Of a DNA stretch of 64,000 bases, positions 35,276 to 43,815 are shown in pieces. The stretch is from Planctomycetota bacterium (GTDB taxonomy: Bacteria; Planctomycetota; UBA1135; GCA-002686595), in assembly GCA_028823345.1 (NCBI GenBank), contig JAPKBR010000010.1:25789-89788 (forward strand), given 5' to 3'. The number at the start of each line of letters is the position of its first letter. The first letter of the stretch is position 1. The notes beneath the pieces were generated by a model. It had not been told where the DNA came from. It did not search any database and was given only the letters and a program-made list of their open reading frames with translations. Made by a program: the position numbers and the translations under genes.

Positions 35276-36181
35276 CTAGCGCGAATGGGCTATGGCCCAA
35301 GCGAGAGTCACTAGCACCAATGCCAGCAGCCCGGCGAGACCTTGGCCCTTGGTGCTCAAACGTTGGGGCACGCGCGCGCTTCCCACCAATGCACCGAGTC
35401 CGATGCCTCCGAGGAACCCGAACACGTGTGCACCGATGTCCACCCGGCCCGCGCCATCGCCGCTGCCCATGCCCAGGTACCCGAGCAGGACCGCCGCGCC
35501 CATCAACGGTGCCACACGACGAAGAGCAACGAGGGGCAAATGCTTGCGACGAACCCACTCGTAACTGCTCATCACCCCAAGCAAACCAAAGACCGCGGTG
35601 GATGCGCCGAGGGACCGGTGGTTGGGATCGCTCACCATTACGTTGATCCAGTTGCCCAGGGCGCCAGCGCTGAGGGCCAGGAACCAGGCCAAGCCGCTTC
35701 CCAGGGTGTGGCTGGCGAGAATGCCAAAACCGATTCCGAAGAGCAGGTTGCCCGCCAGGTGGGGAAGGTCTGCGTGCAGGGTCAGGGCCGTCACTAGGCG
35801 CTCCCATTCTCCCTCGCGCAAACGTTGCCCGTCCACGAGTCCCGCTTCAAACCAATTCCTGCCAGCCAGTCCGTCTTGCCCAATGGGGAACAAGGTGATC
35901 ATCAATAGTCCGTAGATCACGCCTCCTAGACGCCCATTGCTCACCTGCCGAAAAGGGATTTGTTTGGGGGGCCATAAGGCATTCTCGTCTTGATATCCCC
36001 GGAGTTCGGCCGCCGCCTCGGGGGCCGCACTCGCTAATACCAAAATGCTCCACCCGTCGGGGCTGCCCACCAGTTGGTGCTCGAGGCCCATGGCGCGCAG
36101 GACCAGAGCTGCTTCCTGGGCGGCCTTCCGGCTTGGGCTGGCCCAAACCACGGCTTGGGATTCGGGTAGGGGAGGGATCAT
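35276..36181 (-). CDS. Rhomboid intramembrane serine protease with N-terminal DUF2007-like domain
   Basis: 301 residues. Residues about 8-65 (VVWASPSRKAAQEAALVLRAMG ... AAPEAAAELRGY pattern) form a small alpha/beta domain like DUF2007. Six TM helices follow (from about 84). Rhomboid features: H141LAGN145, catalytic S194 in GASTAVFG (the usual GxSG has Thr in place of the last Gly) and catalytic H252 in DIGAHVFGFLGG. It should cut membrane proteins within the bilayer. The gene starts 19 bp after the stop of the UGA-containing gene upstream, so they are one operon, and both carry a DUF2007-type domain. Confidence 0.87.
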   Translation of the reverse strand: MIPPLPESQAVVWASPSRKAAQEAALVLRAMGLEHQLVGSPDGWSILVLASAAPEAAAELRGYQDENALWPPKQIPFRQVSNGRLGGVIYGLLMITLFPIGQDGLAGRNWFEAGLVDGQRLREGEWERLVTALTLHADLPHLAGNLLFGIGFGILASHTLGSGLAWFLALSAGALGNWINVMVSDPNHRSLGASTAVFGLLGVMSSYEWVRRKHLPLVALRRVAPLMGAAVLLGYLGMGSGDGAGRVDIGAHVFGFLGGIGLGALVGSARVPQRLSTKGQGLAGLLALVLVTLAWAIAHSR

Positions 36182-36200
36182 GATCGGGTCGCCCCTTGGC

Positions 36201-36542
36201 CTAGAACAAGCGCAAGCCGCATCCGGGGCAGCGTCCGTTTCCTTTTTCGAGTTCGGTCATGCAAGCGGGGCAGGTGGCCTGGTCCGCGTCGAGGTCCACC
36301 ACCGCATCCGCCGCGGCCAGTTGGTCCTGGTCCATGCTCTCGCGCTCAGCTTCATCCAGCAGAGCTCGGGCATTTTTGGCGTCAGGGCCCGCGACCGCGA
36401 GCCAGAATTTGGGGCTTCAGCTCCCCGCATCGGAGCCTGGAGGGCGTACGAGGGCAGCTTCAAAGCCGCCTCGCTCCAGGAGGGTGCGGGATTGCTTGAG
36501 TTGGGGTAGGAGGCCCTCGGCGATGACGACTTGTTGCTCCAT
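36201..36542 (-). CDS. Candidate selenoprotein: DUF2007-like domain plus C-terminal zinc ribbon, in-frame UGA at codon 42
   Basis: From the ATG at 36542 the frame reads 41 codons, meets TGA (36419-36417), then stays open for 71 more codons to TAG at 36201. Before the TGA: VVIAEGLLPQLKQSRTLLERGG; after it: SPKFWLAVAGPDAKNARALL, together one DUF2007-like domain. The end is a zinc ribbon, CPAC (91-94) and CPGC (105-108). AAGGAGGT lies upstream; a TTG at 36551 sits 4 nt after it, so the true start may be there. A hairpin with GGUC loop begins 13 nt after the UGA. Reading UGA as selenocysteine gives 113 residues. Otherwise it is a nonsense-mutated pseudogene. Function unknown; operon with the rhomboid gene. 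Confidence 0.7.
36386..36403 (-). promoter_or_regulatory. Candidate bacterial SECIS element
   Basis: Minus-strand RNA: GGCUCGC (36403-36397), loop GGUC (36396-36393), GCGGGCC (36392-36386). Seven pairs, one of them U-G. The loop starts 20 nt after the UGA and is identical to the GGUC loop of the E. coli fdhF SECIS that binds SelB, where the distance is 18 nt. It lies inside the coding frame, as bacterial SECIS elements do. A bulged U is not obvious. Confidence 0.6.
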
Positions 36543-36555
36543 GGGGTCCAAGCTT

Positions 36556-36563
36556 ACCTCCTT
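36556..36563 (-). promoter_or_regulatory. Perfect Shine-Dalgarno sequence of the UGA-containing gene
   Basis: AAGGAGGT is an exact complement of the 16S rRNA 3' end. It lies 13 nt before the ATG at 36542 and 4 nt before an in-frame TTG at 36551. It is the strongest ribosome binding site seen in the window and argues that the short reading frame behind it is translated. Confidence 0.75.
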
Positions 36564-36622
36564 AGGGCTGGGAGGGGGACGCTTCGGTTGTAGAACCCAC
36601 TCTGGTTTCAGCTAGGTACAGT

Positions 36623-38992
36623 ATGCACTCCATTCGGTCGAGATCTTACACACCCATGATTGCCCAACTTTCCCTTTCGGTTCTCCTTGCCCTGCCCCTC
36701 GTTCCCTTGCAAGAGGGTTGGCCCCCGGAGGTACAGGCTGCTCTGCAGCACGCAGGTTCTGCGCAAGAGGCTTGGCTGGACTGCTTCGATCAGGTGCCCC
36801 TTGAGTTGCGCGCCGATTTGGGGCACTTGATCAGCGCCATGCCCGCGGCGGATTTGGCGACCCTCTCTCCTGCGCGAGTCTTACGTGAGGTCGAGCTGGC
36901 GGTGAAGGTGCGCGCCCAAGTCCCATGGGGCGCGGCCTTACCCGATGGTCTATTCCGAGAATATGTGCTGCCCTATGCCCATGTGTCCGAAGCCCGGGAT
37001 CCATGGCGTCAAGAATTGACCGACCTTTGCTTACCCATGGTGGCGGATTGCAAGACTCCGGCAGAGGCAGCGCAGCGATTGAACGAGCGACTGTTCAAGC
37101 AGGTCGGCGTGATCTACTCCACCAAACGCAATCGTCCAGATCAGAGTCCATTGGAGTCCATGGATCTGGGGCTTGCCTCTTGTACGGGCCTCTCGATTCT
37201 GTTGGCCGATGCCTGTCGCGCGATTTGCATTCCCGCACGACTAGCGGGAACAGCGAGTTGGGCGGAGAAGCCGGGCAACCACACCTGGGTCGAGATATGG
37301 GACCAAGGCTGGCACTTCACCGGGGCCTGTGAGCCGGATGCCCGTGGCTTGAATCACGGCTGGTTTGAGGGAGACGCGGCACGGGCCATCAAGGGCGATC
37401 CCCTCAAGGCGATCTTTGCCGTAAGTTGGAGTTCAGGCAAGGCATTCCCCATGGCTTGGGCTCCTGATCGAATGGTGGGTGGCGTGGATGTTACGAATCG
37501 TTACTTGCAGGACGAGGTCAAGCCCAAGCTCGACGACCGCCATGCGCGTCTCTTGATCACACTGCGCGATACTCCAGGTGGCGAACGGATCGAGATTCCC
37601 ATCGCTGTGACCTTGGTGGACGACAATCGCGCCAGAGTTGAGGGCTTAACGAGGGGCGAAAGCGCAGATACGAACGACGTGTTCGAGTGCGTGGTCTTGC
37701 GGGGCAAGAAGTACTTCATCCAAGTGGAGGAATCTCCGGGCTCATGGAGCTTCCCCTGGTTCATCGAAACCCCCAGGGATCAGGGGGTGGTGCACTATTC
37801 CAACAACCTGTGGTCCAAGGAAGGATTTTCGGCCAGTGGGAATCCCACGGAAATTGTGGCCCAGTGGTTCAGCGATGTGGAGCGGGACCCTAACGCGAGC
37901 TTCCCCGAAGCAGCCTTCCGCGGCCGCAGCACGGAAGGGGTCAGGGGCTGCATCGAGCAGGCCTGGCTGCAGAGCACGGTCACCCAACAGATGCGCGCCG
38001 ATGCCCTCGGGCGAAAGGTGCGGATCAACGGTCAAGAGGCCATCTATACCCTGCGAGCCGTGGGGGAACGACCCGCCGGGGGTTGGCCCGTGGTCATTGC
38101 TATGCACGGCGGCGGGGGAGTTCCCAAGGAGGTCAATGACAGTCAATGGAAGATGATGCAGTCCTATTACAAGGACCACCCGGAAGTTACGGGCTACCTG
38201 TACCTGGCTCTGCGTGCTCCCAATGACGAGTGGAATGGTTTCTATGACGATCGAATTGCGCTCTTGGTCAATCGCTTAGTTGCCCAGTTGATCGCGACCG
38301 AGGGGGTCGATCCAGATCGGGTGCACTTGATCGGTTATAGCCACGGGGGCTATGGGGCCTTCGTGATTGGCACCAAGATCCCCTGGCGTTTTGCAGCGGT
38401 GCATGCTTCTGCGGCAGGCCCCACCGCCCGAGAGACCATTGGGTTGAACCTAGCCAACACGCGTTTCACCTTCATGGTCGGCGAAAAGGACACGGAACAT
38501 GGTCGCATCGATGTGTGTCGTGAATTTGCCGCATCCATGAAGCAACTCCAAGGCACGTACAAGGGACTATACGACGTGGAATTCTTGGAGAAGGCGGGGT
38601 ACGGTCACGGCGGTCTGCCGGACCGCGACTACTTGACCCAAATGTTGACGCGCGTGCGTCAACCGGTTCCCAGGGAACTCCATTGGCGCATGAGCGATGA
38701 TGTGCTGAAGGACTTTGCTTGGATCTCGGTAGAGAAACCGGTGGAAGGCGCACAGGTCCATGTCTCTTGTAGGGACAACCGCGTGGAAGTTTCGGGCCAG
38801 GGAGTCGACGGGGTTTGGGTCTATCTAGACGACCGATTGGTGGATCCCGATGAAGCGGTCATCCTGGTGGTCGGGGATGAAGAGGACGAGGTCTACCTAG
38901 AAATGGAGCCTGAATCCATGGCCCGTCGCATGCATGCCTTCGGAGATCCCAGCCTGATGTTCAGCGCGGGCTTCTGGGTCGATCTACCTTGA
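36623..38992 (+). CDS. Secreted transglutaminase-like domain fused to alpha/beta-hydrolase esterase
   Basis: 789 residues; start at 36623 or at the internal ATG 36656, which begins the hydrophobic MIAQLSLSVLLALPLVPLQ signal. The first part (about 90-260) is a transglutaminase-like cysteine protease fold with C187 in LASCTGLSILLADACR and H220 in GNHTWVEIW. Residues about 290-410 are strand-rich. The C-terminal part is an esterase: VVIAMHGGGG oxyanion region and S573 in GYSHGGYGAFVIG. The two catalytic domains on one exported chain suggest attack on a peptide-and-ester-containing polymer (inference). Ends overlapping the convergent yciB by 9 bp. Confidence 0.8.
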   Translation: MHSIRSRSYTPMIAQLSLSVLLALPLVPLQEGWPPEVQAALQHAGSAQEAWLDCFDQVPLELRADLGHLISAMPAADLATLSPARVLREVELAVKVRAQVPWGAALPDGLFREYVLPYAHVSEARDPWRQELTDLCLPMVADCKTPAEAAQRLNERLFKQVGVIYSTKRNRPDQSPLESMDLGLASCTGLSILLADACRAICIPARLAGTASWAEKPGNHTWVEIWDQGWHFTGACEPDARGLNHGWFEGDAARAIKGDPLKAIFAVSWSSGKAFPMAWAPDRMVGGVDVTNRYLQDEVKPKLDDRHARLLITLRDTPGGERIEIPIAVTLVDDNRARVEGLTRGESADTNDVFECVVLRGKKYFIQVEESPGSWSFPWFIETPRDQGVVHYSNNLWSKEGFSASGNPTEIVAQWFSDVERDPNASFPEAAFRGRSTEGVRGCIEQAWLQSTVTQQMRADALGRKVRINGQEAIYTLRAVGERPAGGWPVVIAMHGGGGVPKEVNDSQWKMMQSYYKDHPEVTGYLYLALRAPNDEWNGFYDDRIALLVNRLVAQLIATEGVDPDRVHLIGYSHGGYGAFVIGTKIPWRFAAVHASAAGPTARETIGLNLANTRFTFMVGEKDTEHGRIDVCREFAASMKQLQGTYKGLYDVEFLEKAGYGHGGLPDRDYLTQMLTRVRQPVPRELHWRMSDDVLKDFAWISVEKPVEGAQVHVSCRDNRVEVSGQGVDGVWVYLDDRLVDPDEAVILVVGDEEDEVYLEMEPESMARRMHAFGDPSLMFSAGFWVDLP

Positions 38993-39622
38993 TTCCTTTT
39001 CATCTTCGCCGGATTTGTTCTCCGGAGAAATCAATGACCCGAGAGTCAGCATAAACAGCACGGTCAGGACCGGTAGACCAATGGTCTTGAAGGTGGTCCA
39101 GTCGTCCGTGTTGAGAGCTTGGCGCGCGATCTCATTCAGGATCGCCAGGCTGATGAACCACAGGATAAAGCGTTTGGTTAGTCGGCTCCAGCGTTCGTCC
39201 GAGAGGCTCAGGGCCTCGCCGAAGATGGCCTTCAGATAAATCCGCTTGCGCCATTGGCCGAACCCCAGGATGGCGGCAAAAAGGGTATTCACCAGGGTCG
39301 GTTTGATCTTGATGAAAGTCTCGTCTTGGAGCCAAAGGGTTAGGCCTCCCAAAATCAAAACGAAGCCCGCCGTCACCAGGGGAACCACCGGCCAGCGCCG
39401 CTCCATCACGCGGCCTGCGATGACACTCAGGGTGATCGCCACCATGAATGCGATGGTCGCATACCACAAACCGTCGAGCCCCTTGGGGTCCACGTCTCGG
39501 GTTAGGCGCTGGGTGGCGAAAAAAACCACCAGTGGGCCGAACTCCGTGACCATGCGGACCAGAGGATTTGACTTCTGGGCTTGGGTGGTGGGTTCAATTT
39601 CGGGCTCCTTATGCTCATTCAT
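38984..39622 (-). CDS. yciB: Septation protein A homolog (YciB/IspZ family)
   Basis: 212 residues from the ATG at 39622 (MNEHKEPE); a TTG 75 bp upstream also extends the frame but adds a non-family tail. Five to six TM helices and the conserved blocks EFGPLVVFF, KPTLVNTLFAAILGFG and LNEIARQALNTDDWTTFK, all typical of YciB. Inner-membrane protein linked to cell envelope synthesis and septation in enterobacteria; molecular role unsettled. The tail is charged (ENKSGEDEKESR). Confidence 0.88.
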   Translation of the reverse strand: MNEHKEPEIEPTTQAQKSNPLVRMVTEFGPLVVFFATQRLTRDVDPKGLDGLWYATIAFMVAITLSVIAGRVMERRWPVVPLVTAGFVLILGGLTLWLQDETFIKIKPTLVNTLFAAILGFGQWRKRIYLKAIFGEALSLSDERWSRLTKRFILWFISLAILNEIARQALNTDDWTTFKTIGLPVLTVLFMLTLGSLISPENKSGEDEKESR

Positions 39623-39787
39623 GGCCCAGGACTCTAACGGGGAGTGTGGGTTCCCCCTAAAGCGAAATGCCCCTGAATCAGACTCTTGGTGTGCCAAGGG
39701 TCTCTCGGGCGGGGATGGCTGGCATCATGCTTAGCACCCTGATGCCCTTGAGCAATACGAGCGGTTAATAAGCCATGAGCCTGCTGG

Positions 39788-41905
39788 TTAGTGTTGGCGG
39801 GCGTCTTGAAGGGCCGCGCGCACAAAATCCCTTCGCGCTGCGGCGTTCCCCTGGCCTTCCCGGGAGGGGTGCACTCGGTTGGTCAGCAGAATCAGGAACA
39901 GGTTCTGGTCCGGGTCGATCCAAAGTGCAGTGCCGGTGAATCCTGTGTGGTGAAGGGTGCGTGGCCCGAGGCCTGGATAGCCCTCTCCCGCGTGTTGCCA
40001 ACCGAGGCACTGTCCGTGGGCCCCGTCCAAAACCCGTTTCAAAGCTGATGCGGGCAGAATGCGCGGGGCGTCATGGGTCTCGTTCATGGCCGCTCGTAAC
40101 CATTCGCGGCAAAAGGCAGCCATATCAAAGCCCGTTGCAAAGAGTCCCGCATGGGCTGTTTGTCCGTCCGCTGCCCGAGCGTTCTCGTCGTGCACGACCC
40201 CTTGGTAGTAACCACCTTCGGGTCGTTCTTCGGTGGGGGCGATCTGGGCTCGCTTGTGCAAGAGCGGTTTGCGGGTGGCACCAGTGAGACCTAGGGGGCG
40301 GAAGATGCGCTCTTGTTCCAGCACGGCTAGACTCGATTGGGTGCAGGACTCGAGGGCGGCCCCGAGCAGAATCAAACCCAAGTCGCTGTAAGCCCGTTCC
40401 TGGCCGGGGGCACTCACCAGGGGTTCACTTTCCGCAAGGCCAACGAGTTCACCGTAGTTCGATGATTCCTTATAGAGAGGTTTCCAGGGGGGTAAGCCCG
40501 AAGTATGGGTCAAGAGGTGATCCAAGCGCACCGCCCGGCGGGGAGAGTCATCTGGGGCAGCGCCGATAAAGCCTGGCAGATACTTACTGAGGGGATCGGT
40601 GAGGGAAAGCAGCCCTTCCTCTTCCAGGATGAGCGCCAAGGTGGTGGTGCTGACAACCTTGGTAAGGGAGGCCAAATCCCAAAGGGTGCTGGCCCGCGGC
40701 TCGCTGGCTTGATCCAAGCCCAGTTGGCCCATGGTGATGATGCGAGCGGGTTGGTCGAGCCCTCCCATGAGCGCAACAGCCCCAGGGAAAACTCCTTGGG
40801 CGATGGCATCCCTCAGCACGGCCTTCGTTGCGCCTCCGGGCCATGAGTTCTCGCGCAAGAGGGCATCACCCACCCGTTCGTGGGTGGGGGAAGTTGCGAG
40901 CCAGCGGTTCAAGGCTTGTGGCTTGAGCTCGCGCCTCCAGAGCACCAGGGAATCATCCCTGTTTTCTCCCTGGCGTCGGGCGAGGGTGATGGTCTCGTGC
41001 TCTGTGGCAAAGGTTGCTTGGTCCTCGGGGCTGAAGGCGGGCTGCGAAGAGAAACCCAGTTGCTTGATCCGCTCCAGCAAGAGCTTCCGGTCCCCGCTGA
41101 ACTCCCACAAGACCTCGCCGGCCATGCCCGCCGGCTGTCCCTGCTGAATCACCCGGGAACTCTTGCCCAGGGTCGCCGCCCAAACTTCTGGAACATCAAA
41201 GGTCAAGAGGTTCCGATTCAGGGGCGGTGAGGGGATGAGCCCCTCTTCTTGGGCGACTTCATCCAAGGTGCGGTGCAAGTGAAGGGATTTAGTTATGGAC
41301 TGGGCGATCTTCCCATAACGCGCCCCGGCGCTCACGAGTCCCCAGGCCACCGAGTTCCCATGGACTGCTCGGCTGGTGCTGACTGCTTCGCGCCAAGGAC
41401 CGTTCAGTTGTCCGCCGAGAGGGTCGCGCCCCATGCTTGCGTGGACGGTTGCTTCCACGTGGCAATAACCAGGCAAGTGGAATGTAGTTGAGTGGGTGAG
41501 TTCCAGGACGATCCAAAGGTCCGGGGTGCGGCGAACCATGAGAGGCTGTGCCGAGCGTGGAAACCAAGCGACTTCACGAACGCCTGGAACCTCTTTGAGT
41601 TCGCGGGCAATCGCCAGCGCGACTTCGCGCAACAGGCGACTGTCTTCCAAGCCAACGATCCAAATGCGCTCGGCTGCCAGAGGTGTTCTCTGGGCCGGAG
41701 GCCGGGACACAAGGTGGAGGTCCGTTTGGTTGCGTGGGACCGCCGCCGAAATCATGATGCCGCTGCTTTCCACCCCCGCGCTGGACCAGCCAGGATTCTC
41801 GCGGGTCAGGACCAGGGGCTCGTCATCGATTCCGTGTAGGGGAAGCCATGTGAGGCCGCAGATGAGAATCAGCAGCAGGACCAGGGGGGTACGGAAACGG
41901 TGCAT
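39788..41905 (-). CDS. Membrane-anchored serine beta-lactamase-fold hydrolase with large N-terminal domain
   Basis: 705 residues from the ATG at 41905; an earlier in-frame start exists at 41965. The N-terminal hydrophobic helix (LVLLLILICGLTWLPL) exports or anchors it. About 340 residues of unassigned sequence follow. The last 360 residues are a class C beta-lactamase/D-peptidase fold: SLTK serine-lysine pair, AYSDLGLILLG tyrosine motif, DHLLTHTSGLPPW, and HHTGFTGT near the end. Likely a periplasmic peptidase or esterase acting on peptidoglycan or ester substrates. In some periplasmic relatives a GH3 domain precedes this module; I see no GH3 motif here. Confidence 0.82.
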   Translation of the reverse strand: MHRFRTPLVLLLILICGLTWLPLHGIDDEPLVLTRENPGWSSAGVESSGIMISAAVPRNQTDLHLVSRPPAQRTPLAAERIWIVGLEDSRLLREVALAIARELKEVPGVREVAWFPRSAQPLMVRRTPDLWIVLELTHSTTFHLPGYCHVEATVHASMGRDPLGGQLNGPWREAVSTSRAVHGNSVAWGLVSAGARYGKIAQSITKSLHLHRTLDEVAQEEGLIPSPPLNRNLLTFDVPEVWAATLGKSSRVIQQGQPAGMAGEVLWEFSGDRKLLLERIKQLGFSSQPAFSPEDQATFATEHETITLARRQGENRDDSLVLWRRELKPQALNRWLATSPTHERVGDALLRENSWPGGATKAVLRDAIAQGVFPGAVALMGGLDQPARIITMGQLGLDQASEPRASTLWDLASLTKVVSTTTLALILEEEGLLSLTDPLSKYLPGFIGAAPDDSPRRAVRLDHLLTHTSGLPPWKPLYKESSNYGELVGLAESEPLVSAPGQERAYSDLGLILLGAALESCTQSSLAVLEQERIFRPLGLTGATRKPLLHKRAQIAPTEERPEGGYYQGVVHDENARAADGQTAHAGLFATGFDMAAFCREWLRAAMNETHDAPRILPASALKRVLDGAHGQCLGWQHAGEGYPGLGPRTLHHTGFTGTALWIDPDQNLFLILLTNRVHPSREGQGNAAARRDFVRAALQDARQH

Positions 41906-42005
41906 GGCCGTGGAGGATAGGTTCTCAGGCCGCTGCTTGCTATCCAGAGAAATCTTCAGGGGCACCCGGTGTGTTCCTGCGCTTTATGGGCTATTCAGGC
42001 TGTCT

Positions 42006-43811
42006 GTGCATTGCTCCCTCCTCTTGATTGGTTGCCTTTTCGTGCCGGGTAGCCAAGAGGGCCCTCCCTCGCCTGCTGCGGTCAACCGAGCCATCGACTC
42101 GGGGGTCGCGTGGTTGCGAGAGATCCAGCGTCTCGACGGAGCCTTTTCCAGAGACGAGCGCATGGGACAGACAGCGCTTTTAGCCTACGCCTTGCTCAAG
42201 AGTGGCCTAACCCCTGAAGACCATATGGTGGCACGGGCTCTGGCACGTGCCAAATCGATGATGGGTAGAAGGACCTACGATCAAGGCTGCCTTGCCTTAG
42301 CTCTCGCAGCCGGGCAGAGGCCCAAGGACCAGAAGGCTCTGCAACATGCGCTCGATACGCTTGTGGGCTACCGCGGTAAGCACGGCACGTGGGCTTACCC
42401 GGGGGGCGATGAGGATCTCTCCAACACCCAGTTTGCATTGCTCGGCCTGCATGCGGGGGTTGCTGCAGGAGGGGATGTTCCAGAAGACCTGTGGGCTTCT
42501 GTCACCGCTGCCCTAGAGGGGTACCACTGCCGAGACGGGGGTTTTGCCTATAGCTTGGGAGGTTTCCATCCGAGCACATCCATGACCGCCGCAGGCATCG
42601 GCAGCCTCGCGATTTGTCGTTTCTATTTGGGGAATGGGCAGGTTCAGGATCCCGTTCCCGGGGACCGGAATATTAACGACGGGTTGCATTGGCTCGACCG
42701 TCGGCTTGAAAGGGGTGACAGCCTCTATACCTGGTACGGTATCGAACGAGTGGGCGCCTTGACCGGGCGTTCGCGTATCGGTGGCGAGGATTGGTACGGG
42801 GCAGGGGCGGCTAAAATCCTGAAGCTGCAGAGTGAAGACGGATCTTTCTCCGGTGGCCTACCACATACCGCGTACTCCCTTCTGTTCCTGAACCGTGCCA
42901 CCAGTCCGAAAACAGGCGGGCGGGCCAGCGAGAACCGGGCAGGCAAACGTTCGCTTCACTCCCTACGCGATGGGGACATTCACCTGCAGGGCATCGGCGC
43001 GGAACCCTGCCAAATCTGGGTCTCCGGCTGGTCGAAGGCTTTGCTCGCACGTCACGCTTGGCCAGGGGAAGCCCAACGGGGCCTACGCATCATCAAAGTC
43101 GTGTGGTTTGTGAACGGCCAAGCGGTTCAGGAAATCCCTGGAGACCCGAGCAGGGCGAACGAGAGCCTGAGGTTTGAGTTCGAGCAGCACCTGACTCTTC
43201 CCGGCAAGCATCAGATTCAGGCGCAGGTTCATCTTTCAGTCCCGGCGCCTGGGGGTGCTGCCGGGTCCGATGTGCGCGTGGTAAATTCCAATCCCATGGA
43301 GATCCTCATTGTGCGCAAGCCCTTTGATCCTTTAGTTCAGGTGGCCCTAGAGCACGGGAACAATCTATTGGATATAAACCGCTTGGGGACCGTTCCTGGG
43401 CAGGCCTGTTCTGCCCGTGCATCCAGTAAGGAATCTGGGCACTCGCCGGAAGCTGCAATCGACGGGGACTATCACACACATTGGCGGGCAGATCTCCGGG
43501 ATCCTAAGCCAACCCTTATGTTGGCCCTCAGCAAACCGATTCTTGCGGACATGGTGCTCTTGACTCAACCCTTGGGTTGGCCGATTGAGTCGGGCGCATT
43601 GCCGCGGGCCTTTGAGGCCAAGGTCGAGATCAACGGGAAACCAGTCGGAGTGGTCCGCATGCACCTGGACGAGCGGCGCAAGGGCAGACTCTCTTTGCCC
43701 GAGCCCATAGAAATCCGCCGAATACAGATTGCCCTGATCACCGTTATTCCCGGGGTGGACCCGGACATGGGTGGAGGGATCGGCGAAGTGGAACTGTTGC
43801 TGGGGGAGTGA
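42006..43811 (+). CDS. Squalene-oxidase-like repeat lipoprotein with discoidin-type C-terminus
   Basis: 601 residues from a GTG at 42006, chosen since MHCSLLLIGC then forms a lipoprotein signal; the frame continues upstream to an ATG at 41904 overlapping the divergent start, so the start is uncertain. Residues about 25-290 carry repeats of the prenyltransferase/squalene oxidase type (GVAWLREIQRLDGAFS, GTWAYPGGDEDLSNTQFALLGL, LQSEDGSFSGGLPHTAYSLLFL). The DxDD cyclase motif is not seen, so cyclase activity is unlikely. The end (about 470-601) looks like an F5/8 type C fold (SPEAAIDGDYHTHWRADL). Probably a surface glycan-binding protein. Confidence 0.75.
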   Translation: MHCSLLLIGCLFVPGSQEGPPSPAAVNRAIDSGVAWLREIQRLDGAFSRDERMGQTALLAYALLKSGLTPEDHMVARALARAKSMMGRRTYDQGCLALALAAGQRPKDQKALQHALDTLVGYRGKHGTWAYPGGDEDLSNTQFALLGLHAGVAAGGDVPEDLWASVTAALEGYHCRDGGFAYSLGGFHPSTSMTAAGIGSLAICRFYLGNGQVQDPVPGDRNINDGLHWLDRRLERGDSLYTWYGIERVGALTGRSRIGGEDWYGAGAAKILKLQSEDGSFSGGLPHTAYSLLFLNRATSPKTGGRASENRAGKRSLHSLRDGDIHLQGIGAEPCQIWVSGWSKALLARHAWPGEAQRGLRIIKVVWFVNGQAVQEIPGDPSRANESLRFEFEQHLTLPGKHQIQAQVHLSVPAPGGAAGSDVRVVNSNPMEILIVRKPFDPLVQVALEHGNNLLDINRLGTVPGQACSARASSKESGHSPEAAIDGDYHTHWRADLRDPKPTLMLALSKPILADMVLLTQPLGWPIESGALPRAFEAKVEINGKPVGVVRMHLDERRKGRLSLPEPIEIRRIQIALITVIPGVDPDMGGGIGEVELLLGE

Positions 43812-43815
43812 CGGG

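Noticed and set aside
41904..42005. ATG start at 41904 for the squalene-repeat protein
   Set aside because: It shares the CATG with the divergent hydrolase start and adds a non-hydrophobic leader before the lipoprotein signal; a start near 42006 fits better.
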